This document shows positions 25,678 to 36,029 of a stretch of DNA of 43,641 nucleotides, piece after piece. The notes under the pieces are model-generated. The model made no database searches and had not been told where the DNA came from. It worked only from the letters and a program-made list of their open reading frames with translations. Within the stretch, counting starts at the first letter, position 1; every line of letters begins with the position of its first letter. The DNA comes from Flavobacterium sp. (lineage in GTDB: Bacteria; Bacteroidota; Bacteroidia; Flavobacteriales; Flavobacteriaceae): assembly GCF_025352425.1 (NCBI RefSeq), contig NZ_JANXTI010000007.1, positions 1-43,641 on the forward strand, written 5' to 3'. The position numbers and the translations under genes are program-made.

Positions 25678-28600
25678 ATGAAACAAAAAATATTTTTTAT
25701 AACGCTTATAATTTGTGTGTTTGGTTCTATGGGAGCAAATGCCCAGTTATTACAGTGGAATACTTTTGGCAATACAGGCTTAGAAACTACGGAAGCTAGT
25801 ATTTTTAATAATGTTAATATTAATGCTTCTACTTTGACGACAGGTTCTATAACCGCAGCGGGCAATGCTAACAGGTTGGGAGGAACCAATTGGTTTGATG
25901 CCGGTAATACGGCGGCAGGGAGTACTTTAAGCGAGGCTATAGCGGGAAATAATTATATACAATTTGTGGTCACACCTCTTTCCGGCGCTACTTTTACACC
26001 AACATCTTTTGTATTTAATTGGGATTCATCAGGAACAGGGCCAAAAAATGTGGCCTTGCGGTCGTCAGTTGATGGCTATGCTGCTAATCTTGGTGCCATC
26101 GCTCCGGTTGCAGCTATTGGAACGGCTAATACTATTGCCATATCGGGAATTACAAATAGTGCATCAGCTATTACTTTTAGGATTTATGGCTATGGAGCTA
26201 CCAGCACTGCTGGTTCCGGTGGTTTAGATATTAGTACAAATGTGGTCAATGTTACCTTAAACGGAACAACTACGGCGGCATGCACGCCTCCAACTATTTC
26301 TTCTCTTTCGCCGGCAGCGGGAATTGTAGGCAGTCAGGTCACTATTACTGCAAGTTCAGGCAGCCTTAGTGGAGCCACAGCCGTTTTTAACGGGATAACT
26401 GCAACCACTGTTTCAAGTTCTGCTACGCAATTGGTCGTAACGGTTCCTACGGGAGCGACTACCGGGAATTTAGTCATTACTGATACGCAGCCTTGTTCGG
26501 CTACTACAACTTTTACTGTTTTAACAGCTGCATCAGCGTGTGCCGTTCTTTCGGATTTAATCATAAGTGAGGTTACTGATACCAATTATGGTGGACTCAG
26601 TTATATAGAAATTTATAACGGAACAGGTGTTTCTGTTGATCTTTCTGCCTATAATTTACAATTTTACGCTAATGGAGCCGCTTCACCATATGCAACAACA
26701 GGGGTTAGTGGAGTACCCGCTTTTTCCGGTATGCTTGGTAATGATCAAACCTATACGGTAAGCACCTCTCCAAGCGCTTCTCAGTGCGGAATAACCGGAG
26801 GGAATGGTTCTTTGGCTAACTTAATTACGACGGTGAATGGTGTCAATTTTGGCGTCGCTGCTGATGACCAGATAGTTCTTTATAAAGGCATTACAAAAAT
26901 AGACAGTTGGGGAGATGCTACCGGTAACTGGTCTTCCTCTTTAGGCATTGGTACATCAGGCGCTGATTTTAGAAGAAATCCCACAGCTGCAACTTTACCA
27001 AGTACCACTTATATTAATGCTGACTGGACAGTAATAGACTGGGCAGGTACGGGTTCAGGAGCTTGTCCGACAAATGATTACACAGATATCGGCACTTACA
27101 ATTATACCCCGACTTTGTCAACGACTTGGAATGGCACCTCTTGGTCTAATGGAGCACCAACGTTGTCTCTGTTAACTATCATTAACGGCACTTATAATAC
27201 AGCTTTGAACGGAAGTTTTGAAGCGTGTAGCCTTATTGTTAAGGGCTCGAAAACGCTCACCATTGCTGCTAATCAATATGTTGCTATTCAATATAATTTA
27301 ACGGTAAAACCAACAGGGAATATTATTGTTAATGACAACGGCTCATTAATTCAAATAGATGACACCGGTGTTAATTCAGGAAGTATTGATGTGAAGAGAG
27401 TGGCAACAATTAAGAAAACAGATTATGTGTATTGGTCTTCACCGGTTTCCGGTTTTGGAGTGCAAAGTATATCACCAGGTTCTCCTACTTCCCTTATTTG
27501 GAAATGGAACACTACACTGGCCAATGCTAATGGTGGTGAAGGAACTTGGCAAAACACCAGTGAAATAATGCAGGAATCTAAAGGCTACATTGTGAGAGGA
27601 CCTGATAGTTACAACAATGCTGCAGCGGCTGATTTTACCGCTACATTTACCGGAACTCCTTTTACCGGCGTATGCCAACCTAGTATTTTCAGAGGGAATG
27701 ATACTAATGCCGGTTCGACCGGACCCAATGGAATTATGAGAAGTATAAAAGACGATAATTGGAATTTATTAGGAAATCCATACCCTTGTTCTATTAGCGC
27801 CATTAAGTTTTTAACACTTAATGCCAATATTGATGGTAACATCCGATTATGGACACATGGTACTTTACCTAATGCAGCCGTTTTAGATCCTTTTTATGGA
27901 AACTTCGTTTACAATTACGATCCAAGTGATTACATTACTTATAATGTTACGGGCTCGAGTAGCGGACCTAGTGCCTTCAACGGGTATATTGCTTCCGGTC
28001 AGGGATTTTTTGTAATTATGAATGATGGCCCCGCCGATGCTACTCAAAAAGTAACTTTCAATAATTCATTGAGAGAAACCGTAGGAAGTCCAAACACTTA
28101 TTATGACAACTCCTATTTTTATAAAGCAAATTCTCCTACAAACAATTCATCAGGTGGTCAAAAAGGAAGAATCTGGCTAGACCTTATCAATAATAGTTCA
28201 AGTAAATCAAGTCGTGCTTTGATAGGATATTTATCGGGAGCAACTTTAGCTAAAGATAGATTGTATGACGCTTTTTTTGTGGTGGGAAACAGCATGAGTA
28301 TTTATTCATTGATAGATGATGAGGCGATGAATATTCAAGGAAGACCCGCTCCATTTATAAATTCTGATGTGGTGCCAATAGGAGTTAAAATCAGCACTGC
28401 CGGAAGTCACACTATTGCCTTGGGGGCTATTGATGGATTATTTGAAAATGCCAATAGGGAAATTTACATAGAAGATACCATGACAGGTGTCATACACAAC
28501 CTGAGAACAACGGCTTACACTTTTACTTCCGAAGCCGGGAAGTTCACCAATCGATTCAAATTGCGTTACCAAAACCGAACCGGAGCAGAAAGCCATAATC

Positions 28601-28848
28601 CTCATTATACCGCTACTGCTGAAAAAGTATTGGTTTACTGCAATCAAAATACAATTACGGCTTATTCATTTTCTGAAAAAATAGTCAGTATCAAGGTATA
28701 CGATTTGTTAGGAAGATCAATTGAGGAAATACCAGGTTTAAATAGCCAGGAAGTTATTATGAATCTGCCTGATATGAACCATCAACCGGTAATCCTGAAA
28801 ATTACTCTGGAGAATGACGAAATTATTTCAAAGAAGCTACTATTTTAA
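25678..28848 (+). CDS. Large secreted modular protein with T9SS type C sorting domain (IPT and LTD domains)
   Basis: 1056 residues. Signal peptide 1-22 (ending GANAQ). Residues ~24-198 form a beta-sandwich of unknown family. Residues ~202-284 are an IPT/TIG domain (SSLSPAAGIVGSQVTI). Residues ~290-468 are a lamin-tail domain (LIISEVTDTNYGGLSYIEI, then ADFRRNP). Residues ~480-975 are the module shared with the two following genes, and ~982-1056 the type C T9SS sorting signal (ITAYSFSEKIVSIKVYDLLG, ending ISKKLLF). It is probably exported across the outer membrane and fixed to the surface or released. LTD and IPT often mediate binding. No enzyme motif is recognised. Confidence 0.88.
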   Translation: MKQKIFFITLIICVFGSMGANAQLLQWNTFGNTGLETTEASIFNNVNINASTLTTGSITAAGNANRLGGTNWFDAGNTAAGSTLSEAIAGNNYIQFVVTPLSGATFTPTSFVFNWDSSGTGPKNVALRSSVDGYAANLGAIAPVAAIGTANTIAISGITNSASAITFRIYGYGATSTAGSGGLDISTNVVNVTLNGTTTAACTPPTISSLSPAAGIVGSQVTITASSGSLSGATAVFNGITATTVSSSATQLVVTVPTGATTGNLVITDTQPCSATTTFTVLTAASACAVLSDLIISEVTDTNYGGLSYIEIYNGTGVSVDLSAYNLQFYANGAASPYATTGVSGVPAFSGMLGNDQTYTVSTSPSASQCGITGGNGSLANLITTVNGVNFGVAADDQIVLYKGITKIDSWGDATGNWSSSLGIGTSGADFRRNPTAATLPSTTYINADWTVIDWAGTGSGACPTNDYTDIGTYNYTPTLSTTWNGTSWSNGAPTLSLLTIINGTYNTALNGSFEACSLIVKGSKTLTIAANQYVAIQYNLTVKPTGNIIVNDNGSLIQIDDTGVNSGSIDVKRVATIKKTDYVYWSSPVSGFGVQSISPGSPTSLIWKWNTTLANANGGEGTWQNTSEIMQESKGYIVRGPDSYNNAAAADFTATFTGTPFTGVCQPSIFRGNDTNAGSTGPNGIMRSIKDDNWNLLGNPYPCSISAIKFLTLNANIDGNIRLWTHGTLPNAAVLDPFYGNFVYNYDPSDYITYNVTGSSSGPSAFNGYIASGQGFFVIMNDGPADATQKVTFNNSLRETVGSPNTYYDNSYFYKANSPTNNSSGGQKGRIWLDLINNSSSKSSRALIGYLSGATLAKDRLYDAFFVVGNSMSIYSLIDDEAMNIQGRPAPFINSDVVPIGVKISTAGSHTIALGAIDGLFENANREIYIEDTMTGVIHNLRTTAYTFTSEAGKFTNRFKLRYQNRTGAESHNPHYTATAEKVLVYCNQNTITAYSFSEKIVSIKVYDLLGRSIEEIPGLNSQEVIMNLPDMNHQPVILKITLENDEIISKKLLF

Positions 28849-28974
28849 GATTTAGTTTATAAATTTATCTATTGGTTTGAACATAAAACCCGAACTATAA
28901 CGTTTTCGTTGCAGAAATTGCCATCAATTGTTATAAAATAGTGTAAATCATAATGTTTTAATAACTTAAAACCA

Positions 28975-29057
28975 TTGTAATTTAGTAATTTAGATGTAGA
29001 TTTGTTTCCCCTTTTCTACTAATTACGTCTTGACCTTTTTTTGTGCGCCAAAAAAGG
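28975..29057 (+). promoter_or_regulatory. Shared promoter/leader element, copy 2 (second T9SS gene)
   Basis: TTG (28975-28977), 19 nt, TAGATTTG (28997-29004) is a full promoter match. The leader reads TTTCCCCTTTTCTAC, then CTTGA, then an 8-bp hairpin: CCTTTTTT (29034-29041) pairing with AAAAAAGG (29050-29057) over loop TGTGCGCC. GTAGA (28996-29000) and TCTAC (29015-29019) could also pair in DNA. The start codon is at 29092. Confidence 0.65.
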
Positions 29058-29091
29058 CCTTTTGCTATGGCTTAAAAAGATATTTAATTAT

Positions 29092-32000
29092 ATGAAAAAT
29101 AGAAAATTACTAGTTATTCTTGTGCTGCTTTTTTCTGCTGGTTTATTTGCTCAAACCCCTACTAATGGTGGTTTTGAGGCGGCTCTCAATGCTGGAACGG
29201 ACTGGACATTGGGATCAGGTGGTACAGTTAATACTAATTCAAGAACAGGAGTTAAAGCATTAGATTACACAACTAGCTCAACTACTCCTGGACAAGCAAA
29301 TGATAATGTTTCAACAACAACGGTCGCGAATGGCGAATATGCTCATTTAATTGGATGGGCAAAAGCAGCAACAACAACTACAATAAAAATTCAATTTAGT
29401 CTTTTTAATGGTGTTTCATATAGTAACAGTGCGAGTTTACCAGTTTTAACCACTACATATACCCGATATACCTATTCTCTTATAAATGCAAGTGGGTCTG
29501 CAGGATTCAAAGCTAGAATCCTTTTCAGGGCTAGTACGAATGGCACACCAGGGACAGCATCGTCGGATGATTTCATAATGTATAATTTTAATTCAGCAAC
29601 AATAGATTTAACACAACCTACTGCGGCAACGTCGTTTACAGCGGGTGCTACATTGACAAGTTCGGCTACTTTTTCCTGGACTAATGGTTCGGATGGAGCT
29701 GCCGCAGGAGCTACAGGAATACAAAATACTATTATTTTACGGACTACAAATTTGGCAGCGGCTTCACCGGTCATGAATGACCAAGGGGTTTATTCGGTTG
29801 GCGGCGGAGCATCGGGACCAAATACAGTATCCACTTGGAATGTTATTTCCACGTCAGTAAGTTCAGCAGCTACTTCTTATACTGATACCACCGTTGCGGC
29901 AGGTACCACCTATAAATATGCTGTTATTCATAGGGATTTGGCTTATAATTATTCGGCTGCTTTAATGGGTTCACTAACTTGTCCATCCTTAATAACTTCA
30001 GCACAAACCGGAAATTGGTCTGCCACCACAACTTGGCTAGGTGGCGTGGTGCCTGCATCCAATGCCGATGTTATTATAGCATCGGGACATGTGGTAACAA
30101 TGGATAGTGCTTCTTATAACACTAGAAATGCAGGGACAAGTACTACTGTAAATTCAGGCGGTACGTTAGTCTCAGGCGCTTTTGCTTATAATAATAACGG
30201 CACTACAACCGTTAACGGGACATTCCAATTAGATACCGGAGGTTCAGTCACGGGTAACGACTTTGTTTATGGTGGTTCACCTAGTACTTTGGCGTTAAAC
30301 ACTGCGGTAACGGTTGTAAACACAGATCAATATTGGCCAACTAGTGGTCCGTATAATGTCACCGTTTTATCGGGTGGTTTAACAATGAATTCCGCTAACA
30401 GGACGGTAAATGGCGTTTTTCAAACATCCGCTTCGGTAACATTGACTACTACTACTTTGACATTGAATGGTACTTGTCAGATTAATTCAGGAGGTTCTTT
30501 TGCTACATCTGCGCCTACTTATGGAAGTAGTTCGACTTTGGTATACAACCAAGGAGGTTCGGGTAGCGTGACTAATGAGTGGACTGGAAATAGTCCAACG
30601 CCCGCGGCAGGGCTTGGGACACCTCAAAACGTTACAATACAAAATACAACTGCGCTTACCACTCCGGCAACTGCCCGAAGCATGGCAGGTGATTTAAATA
30701 TTAATAGCGGTAATTTTACTATAAACGCCAGTAACAATTTGTATATAGCAGGCAATTGGAACAGAGTTTCAACAGCAGTCTTTACACCAAGTACAGGTAA
30801 AGTTTTTTTTAGTTCCGGTATTGCTAATACAATACACATTGTTACTGTTTCAGGAGGAGGAACAGAAACATTTAATACAATAGAAATTCAATTTACCGGT
30901 ACTTTAAAAATTGCTACAGGAACTAATATCACCGTTTCCGGGTCAGCCGGTTTGACTTTAAACTCTACAAATGCTACCTCTGTTATAGACTTGAACGGAC
31001 AAACGCTAACAGTTTCAGGAGGAGGTACTTTAGGATGCGGCGGCAGTGGTGTAAAAAACATTACGAGTTTGGTGGCAGGTGGAGTTCTAAAAACTACAAC
31101 AAGTGCCATTACCATTTCAGCAGCAGGTTCGGGAACTTTGGTTACAGATGCTAACACGACTATAAGATTACAGCAAGGTGCCATTATACCGGGAGCTTCT
31201 TTATTAACGGTTTTTGGTACACTACAAATTGAAGCTAACGGTTTTGTATTAACTAACGCACCTATTTATGGAAGTGCTTCTACCTTATCGTATGCTACAG
31301 GGGGTTCCTACACCAGGGCGATTGAATTTAGTGCAACAAGCGGACCTATAGGAACACCAGGGTTACCTAATAATGTTTTGATTACTAATAGTCCGACAAC
31401 ATTAATTGCGACAACATTGAATTATTATAATCTTACTTATACAGGGGCAAAAGCCATAAATGGTAAATTGGATATCAACGCCGGTTCAGCTTTGAATTTT
31501 GGAGCTACAACAACAGGCGGCGCGTTGACGGTACCGGGGAATGTTACGAATGCCGGAACCATAACTTTGGGAGCTGTAATAGGAGATGATTTAAAAGTAG
31601 GAGGAAATTATACCAATACAGGCGCCGGAGTTTTTAATGGTAACAGCAGGGCTATCTGGTTTACAGGTACAAGCCAAACTGTTAATTCTGTAACGGCTTT
31701 AACCATTCCTTTTGTGGTAACTTCAGCAGGTACGGTTGTTCAGTTATTGTGTGATGTTGTAATATCGTCCTCGTCAACAGGAGGAGTGAATGTTATTACG
31801 TTTGGTGCAGGCAGTGTGATTGATATTAACGGGAAAAACTTAACGATAGGATCGACCGGTAATGGCGGAACTATAACGGGAACGGGAACTTTTAAAGGAA
31901 GTATCATTCCAACTACGATAACAGATTCAACCCTGACGCTATTGGGTACAGGAAGTATAGGTACTGTAACTTTCGCCTCCGATTTTAATCTCGGAACGTT

Positions 32001-35000
32001 TACGATGAACCGTCAGGCGGCAACTATAGGTTGCGTGATGGGATCAGCTTTAACGGTTAATAATAGTTTAGTATTAACAAATGGTCTGATAGATTTAGGC
32101 TTAAGTCCAAACAATTATAATTTAACATTAGGGGCAAGTGCCGGTATTAGTGGTGGTGGTTCAAATAGTTATGTTTTAGCTTATTCAACTACCGGAGGAC
32201 AATTAATTAAAACATTTAGTGCTGCCGGAGCGTTCACTTATCCGATTGGAGACAATACTTCCGGCATAGACTATTCGCCAGCTACCTTAACTTTTTCGGG
32301 AGGAACTTATGCAGGAACGGTAGGCGTTAGAGTGGTTGATGCTATTCATCCTAGCAACACTGGAGCAACAAGTTATTTATCAAGATTTTGGCAAGTTTCC
32401 GCATCGGGCGTTGCACCTGCCAGTTATACTTTTGCTGGCACTTATATCTCGGGAGTAAGTGATGTTACAGGAACTGAAGCAAGTTGTTTTCCTGCGCGTC
32501 ATGATGGTACAAATTGGGTTGATGTAGGAGGATCCGCTATTGGCTCAACTACTTGTACAGTAACAGGAACAACTTTTCCTTCTGCAACTAATGATTTCTC
32601 AGCAGGTTCCGCTTATCCGGAAATAAATATAAAAGGAGTTATAGGGACTAATCCAAGTATTGCATCGGGAACTATTACACCTTCAGGTTTAGACAATACA
32701 TTGTTTGCTGCTACTAATGTGGGGAATATACAAACCAAAACATTTAGAATTGAAAATTTAGGAGTATTATCTCTTAGTATTTCAAGCATAACATTATCTA
32801 ATAGCACAGATTTTACAGTTACAGCAAGTACTCCTTACACTATAAGCGGTGCTAGTTTTGTTGATTTTACAATTTCATTTAACCCAACTATGCTTGGGAC
32901 ATTAACGTCTACGGTTTCTATTGTTAGCAATGATTATACTGGCGGAGAAAATCCATATACATTTTCAATTCAAGGTAATGGGACTTGTGCACCTACCTCA
33001 AATACAATAACTCCAACCTCGGGACCGGTTGGCACCGTAGTAACAATTAAGGCCGTTTCCCCTTATAATCTAACTGGGGCTACAGCAGCTTTTAATGGAG
33101 TCGCTGCGACTGTTACTTCAATATCTTCGTCTCAAATAAGCGCTGTTGTTCCTACTGGTGCTGTATCAGGAACTTTAGTTACAACTAATGCGTCAGGTTG
33201 TCAGGCATCAAATGCATTTACAGTTATTAATAACGTTGCTACTTCATGTCAAGGAACACTAACAGTTTCGGATTTATTTATAAGCGAGGTTACGGATGCT
33301 ACCTATGGAGGGTTAAGCTACATTGAAATTTATAATGGAACAGGCGCACCAGTTAATTTATCCAATTATAGCTTACAGTTTTTTGCAAATGGAAGCGCTA
33401 CATCATATAGCACACAGACACTTTCAGGGACTGTGGCAAATTTATCAACTTATACTGTTAGCACTTCTTTAAGCGGTTCTTCTTGCTCAGTTTCTGGTGG
33501 CGATGGTACATTTGCTAATTTGCAGACAAGTATTTCGGGTATAAATTTCACTTCTGGAGGACATGATTATATAGGATTATATAAGATCAGTATTTCTTCC
33601 ATGATTGACTCTTTTGGTGTTTACAATAATGCAACATGGGCAAGTAGTCTAGGAATAGGTGATAGAGGAGCCGATTTTAAAAGAAAAAATACGGCTACTG
33701 TGCCTAAGTATGCCTACACAAACGCGGATTGGAATGTAACGGACTGGCTGGGAACGGGTTCATCCTCTTGTTCAACAAATGACTATTCTGATATAGGGGT
33801 TTATAGTTTCTTATCAGGAACCCCACCAACTGTAACTGTTAATCCAAGTTATACACCAACTTGCATAGCTACTTCAATGTCTGTTGCGGGTACTGAAGGT
33901 TATGCAGGCGGTAACGCACTTACCTATCAGTGGTATGTTGTTGCGCCAAACACAACTTCTTGGACGGCATTAACAGATACAGGCGTTTATACCGGATCAA
34001 CAAGTGCTACATTAAACATTTCAGATGTTTCTAGTTTAATCGGCTATCAATATTATTGTCAAATAAGAGAAAATACCGCCACATGTTATTCGGGCTCAAA
34101 TGCGGTAATGATTACCGCGGTGTCAAGTACAACATGGCAAGCTGGAAACACATGGTCTAATGGCTTGCCAACTACTAGTAAAGTAGCTATCATAAATAAT
34201 AATTATGACACTTCAGTTAGTGGAAGTTTTGAAGTATGTAGTGTTACCGTTAACAATGGCTTTACGTTAGATATTAAGAGTAATACTTATGTTTCAATAA
34301 TTAATGATTTGACTGTTAATGCCGGAGGGAATTTATTGGTTCAAAATAATGGTTCATTGGTCATGGTTAATGATAGTGGAGTTGTTACAAATAATGGAAA
34401 TACTCAAGTCTATAGGACAGCTTCAGGAGTACGAGGGTTCGATTATGTTTATTGGTCTTCACCAGTTATCGGGCAGTCAATAGACAATTTGTACTCAAGT
34501 CCGTCGCCAGGATTTAAATACAAATGGAATCCTTTAGCAACCAATATTAATAGTCCTACGAGTACCGGAAATTGGCAACTCACATCTGGCATTATGCTTC
34601 CCGCTAGTGGCTATATTGTGAGAGGTTCCAGCTCTTATGGAATGGCAGCGTCAAGTATTCCAAGTATTTTTACCGGGGCTGTTAGCAGCGGGGTTGTCCC
34701 ATCTTCAATTACCCGAGGTTCTTATCAAGGAGTAAATTATTCTGGCGCAAATTCTGTAACCGTTACTAAATTTGATGATAATTGGAATTTAATAGGAAAC
34801 CCGTATCCATCTGCTATTAAGGCATTAGACTTTTTAACTTATAACAACAATATTTTAGGTTTTGTTTATTTGTGGACACACGGAACAGCACCAGTATCTA
34901 CAACTAATTCATTCTATAACTCTTTTGCTTACAATTACACATCTAACGATTATATCACATATAATGGTACAGCAACAACAAGCGGCCCATCTGGATTTAA

Positions 35001-35817
35001 TGGATATATAGCCAGCGGGCAAGGGTTTTTTGTGTTAATGAATGATGGTGCAACAGGAACGCAAGTTGTCAATTTTAAAAATAGCATGAGAAGTAAAACT
35101 TATGATAATAGTCAGTTTTACAAAACAACACAAATTGGAAATGAAGATAAACATAGGATTTGGCTAGATTTAATTGACTCCAATAACGAGCCAGTTAGAA
35201 CAGTAATTGGCTATGTTCCCGAAGCCACGACTGGTCTAGACAGATTATACGATGCGTATAAAAATACTGCCAATGGTAGAAATATTTATTCCCTTGCAGA
35301 AAATGAAACACTGATAATCCAGGGAAGACCAACGCCTTTTGATCAGAATGATCAAGTTCCAATCGGAGTTCATATTACGGCAGCCGGGAACTATAAAATT
35401 GCGATTGCTGCTGTTGATGGATTGTTTGAACATGACCAACCAATTTTTTTAGAAGATAAGGAATTGCATATAATTTATGATTTAAGACAAAACCCATACA
35501 ATTTTTCGGCTGTTGCCGGGACATTTAATGATAGATTTGTATTGCGATACACCAATTCTGCGTTAGGTAATCCTGATTTCGAAACTTTAGGAAATGTAGT
35601 GTTGACCACCAATCATAGTGAACTAACTATTAAATCGTTTGTTGAGAATATAGAGGAAGTAACTGTATATGATGTACTAGGCCGACAATTGTTCTTTGCA
35701 AAAGGAATAAGTAGTACTAACTTTGTGACTTCTAATATTTCAGCCAGCCAACAAACATTGATTGTGAAAATCAAATTGGAAAATGGCGTAATGGTTTCAA
35801 GAAAAATTATTTTATAG
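29092..35817 (+). CDS. Giant secreted modular protein with T9SS type C sorting domain (adhesin-like)
   Basis: The ATG at 29092 begins the signal peptide (MKNRKLLVILVLLFSAGLFAQ); 2241 residues. In order: CBM-like jelly roll (~20-165), FN3-like domain (~180-295), a long Gly/Thr/Ser/Asn-rich beta-repeat region that could be a solenoid (~305-1100, starting NWSATTTWLGGVVPASNADV), a choice-of-anchor D/ASPM-like domain (~1180-1298), IPT (~1300-1380), LTD (~1390-1573), Ig-like (~1577-1678), shared module (~1679-2163) and type C sorting signal (to NGVMVSRKIIL). The IPT-LTD part is a close relative of that in the preceding gene. Probably a surface adhesin or matrix protein. No enzyme motif recognised. 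Confidence 0.88.
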   Translation: MKNRKLLVILVLLFSAGLFAQTPTNGGFEAALNAGTDWTLGSGGTVNTNSRTGVKALDYTTSSTTPGQANDNVSTTTVANGEYAHLIGWAKAATTTTIKIQFSLFNGVSYSNSASLPVLTTTYTRYTYSLINASGSAGFKARILFRASTNGTPGTASSDDFIMYNFNSATIDLTQPTAATSFTAGATLTSSATFSWTNGSDGAAAGATGIQNTIILRTTNLAAASPVMNDQGVYSVGGGASGPNTVSTWNVISTSVSSAATSYTDTTVAAGTTYKYAVIHRDLAYNYSAALMGSLTCPSLITSAQTGNWSATTTWLGGVVPASNADVIIASGHVVTMDSASYNTRNAGTSTTVNSGGTLVSGAFAYNNNGTTTVNGTFQLDTGGSVTGNDFVYGGSPSTLALNTAVTVVNTDQYWPTSGPYNVTVLSGGLTMNSANRTVNGVFQTSASVTLTTTTLTLNGTCQINSGGSFATSAPTYGSSSTLVYNQGGSGSVTNEWTGNSPTPAAGLGTPQNVTIQNTTALTTPATARSMAGDLNINSGNFTINASNNLYIAGNWNRVSTAVFTPSTGKVFFSSGIANTIHIVTVSGGGTETFNTIEIQFTGTLKIATGTNITVSGSAGLTLNSTNATSVIDLNGQTLTVSGGGTLGCGGSGVKNITSLVAGGVLKTTTSAITISAAGSGTLVTDANTTIRLQQGAIIPGASLLTVFGTLQIEANGFVLTNAPIYGSASTLSYATGGSYTRAIEFSATSGPIGTPGLPNNVLITNSPTTLIATTLNYYNLTYTGAKAINGKLDINAGSALNFGATTTGGALTVPGNVTNAGTITLGAVIGDDLKVGGNYTNTGAGVFNGNSRAIWFTGTSQTVNSVTALTIPFVVTSAGTVVQLLCDVVISSSSTGGVNVITFGAGSVIDINGKNLTIGSTGNGGTITGTGTFKGSIIPTTITDSTLTLLGTGSIGTVTFASDFNLGTFTMNRQAATIGCVMGSALTVNNSLVLTNGLIDLGLSPNNYNLTLGASAGISGGGSNSYVLAYSTTGGQLIKTFSAAGAFTYPIGDNTSGIDYSPATLTFSGGTYAGTVGVRVVDAIHPSNTGATSYLSRFWQVSASGVAPASYTFAGTYISGVSDVTGTEASCFPARHDGTNWVDVGGSAIGSTTCTVTGTTFPSATNDFSAGSAYPEINIKGVIGTNPSIASGTITPSGLDNTLFAATNVGNIQTKTFRIENLGVLSLSISSITLSNSTDFTVTASTPYTISGASFVDFTISFNPTMLGTLTSTVSIVSNDYTGGENPYTFSIQGNGTCAPTSNTITPTSGPVGTVVTIKAVSPYNLTGATAAFNGVAATVTSISSSQISAVVPTGAVSGTLVTTNASGCQASNAFTVINNVATSCQGTLTVSDLFISEVTDATYGGLSYIEIYNGTGAPVNLSNYSLQFFANGSATSYSTQTLSGTVANLSTYTVSTSLSGSSCSVSGGDGTFANLQTSISGINFTSGGHDYIGLYKISISSMIDSFGVYNNATWASSLGIGDRGADFKRKNTATVPKYAYTNADWNVTDWLGTGSSSCSTNDYSDIGVYSFLSGTPPTVTVNPSYTPTCIATSMSVAGTEGYAGGNALTYQWYVVAPNTTSWTALTDTGVYTGSTSATLNISDVSSLIGYQYYCQIRENTATCYSGSNAVMITAVSSTTWQAGNTWSNGLPTTSKVAIINNNYDTSVSGSFEVCSVTVNNGFTLDIKSNTYVSIINDLTVNAGGNLLVQNNGSLVMVNDSGVVTNNGNTQVYRTASGVRGFDYVYWSSPVIGQSIDNLYSSPSPGFKYKWNPLATNINSPTSTGNWQLTSGIMLPASGYIVRGSSSYGMAASSIPSIFTGAVSSGVVPSSITRGSYQGVNYSGANSVTVTKFDDNWNLIGNPYPSAIKALDFLTYNNNILGFVYLWTHGTAPVSTTNSFYNSFAYNYTSNDYITYNGTATTSGPSGFNGYIASGQGFFVLMNDGATGTQVVNFKNSMRSKTYDNSQFYKTTQIGNEDKHRIWLDLIDSNNEPVRTVIGYVPEATTGLDRLYDAYKNTANGRNIYSLAENETLIIQGRPTPFDQNDQVPIGVHITAAGNYKIAIAAVDGLFEHDQPIFLEDKELHIIYDLRQNPYNFSAVAGTFNDRFVLRYTNSALGNPDFETLGNVVLTTNHSELTIKSFVENIEEVTVYDVLGRQLFFAKGISSTNFVTSNISASQQTLIVKIKLENGVMVSRKIIL

Positions 35818-35903
35818 ATTCGGTTTAAAAAATATAAAAGCAGGAGTTTTTAAAAAGTTAAAATGAATGATAGTTAACTTAATAAGCTCTTAAGATAACG
35901 GTG

Positions 35904-35985
35904 TTAAATTTCCGATAAATAAGGTGTAGATTTGTTATCCCCTTTTCTACGAATTTCTGCTTGACATTCTTTGTGCGCCAAGAAT
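35904..35985 (+). promoter_or_regulatory. Shared promoter/leader element, copy 3 (third T9SS gene)
   Basis: TTA in place of TTG (35904-35906), 20 nt, TAGATTTG (35927-35934). The leader reads TTATCCCCTTTTCTAC, CTTGAC, then a hairpin ATTCTT (35966-35971) with AAGAAT (35980-35985) over loop TGTGCGCC. The loop is identical to copy 2 while the stem differs in two compensated pairs. An alternative stem GCCAA/TTGGC overlaps it. The ATG is at 36030. Confidence 0.65.
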
Positions 35986-36029
35986 TGGCTGTTGGTTGTG
36001 GAATCAATGAGATATATAACTCATTTTTA

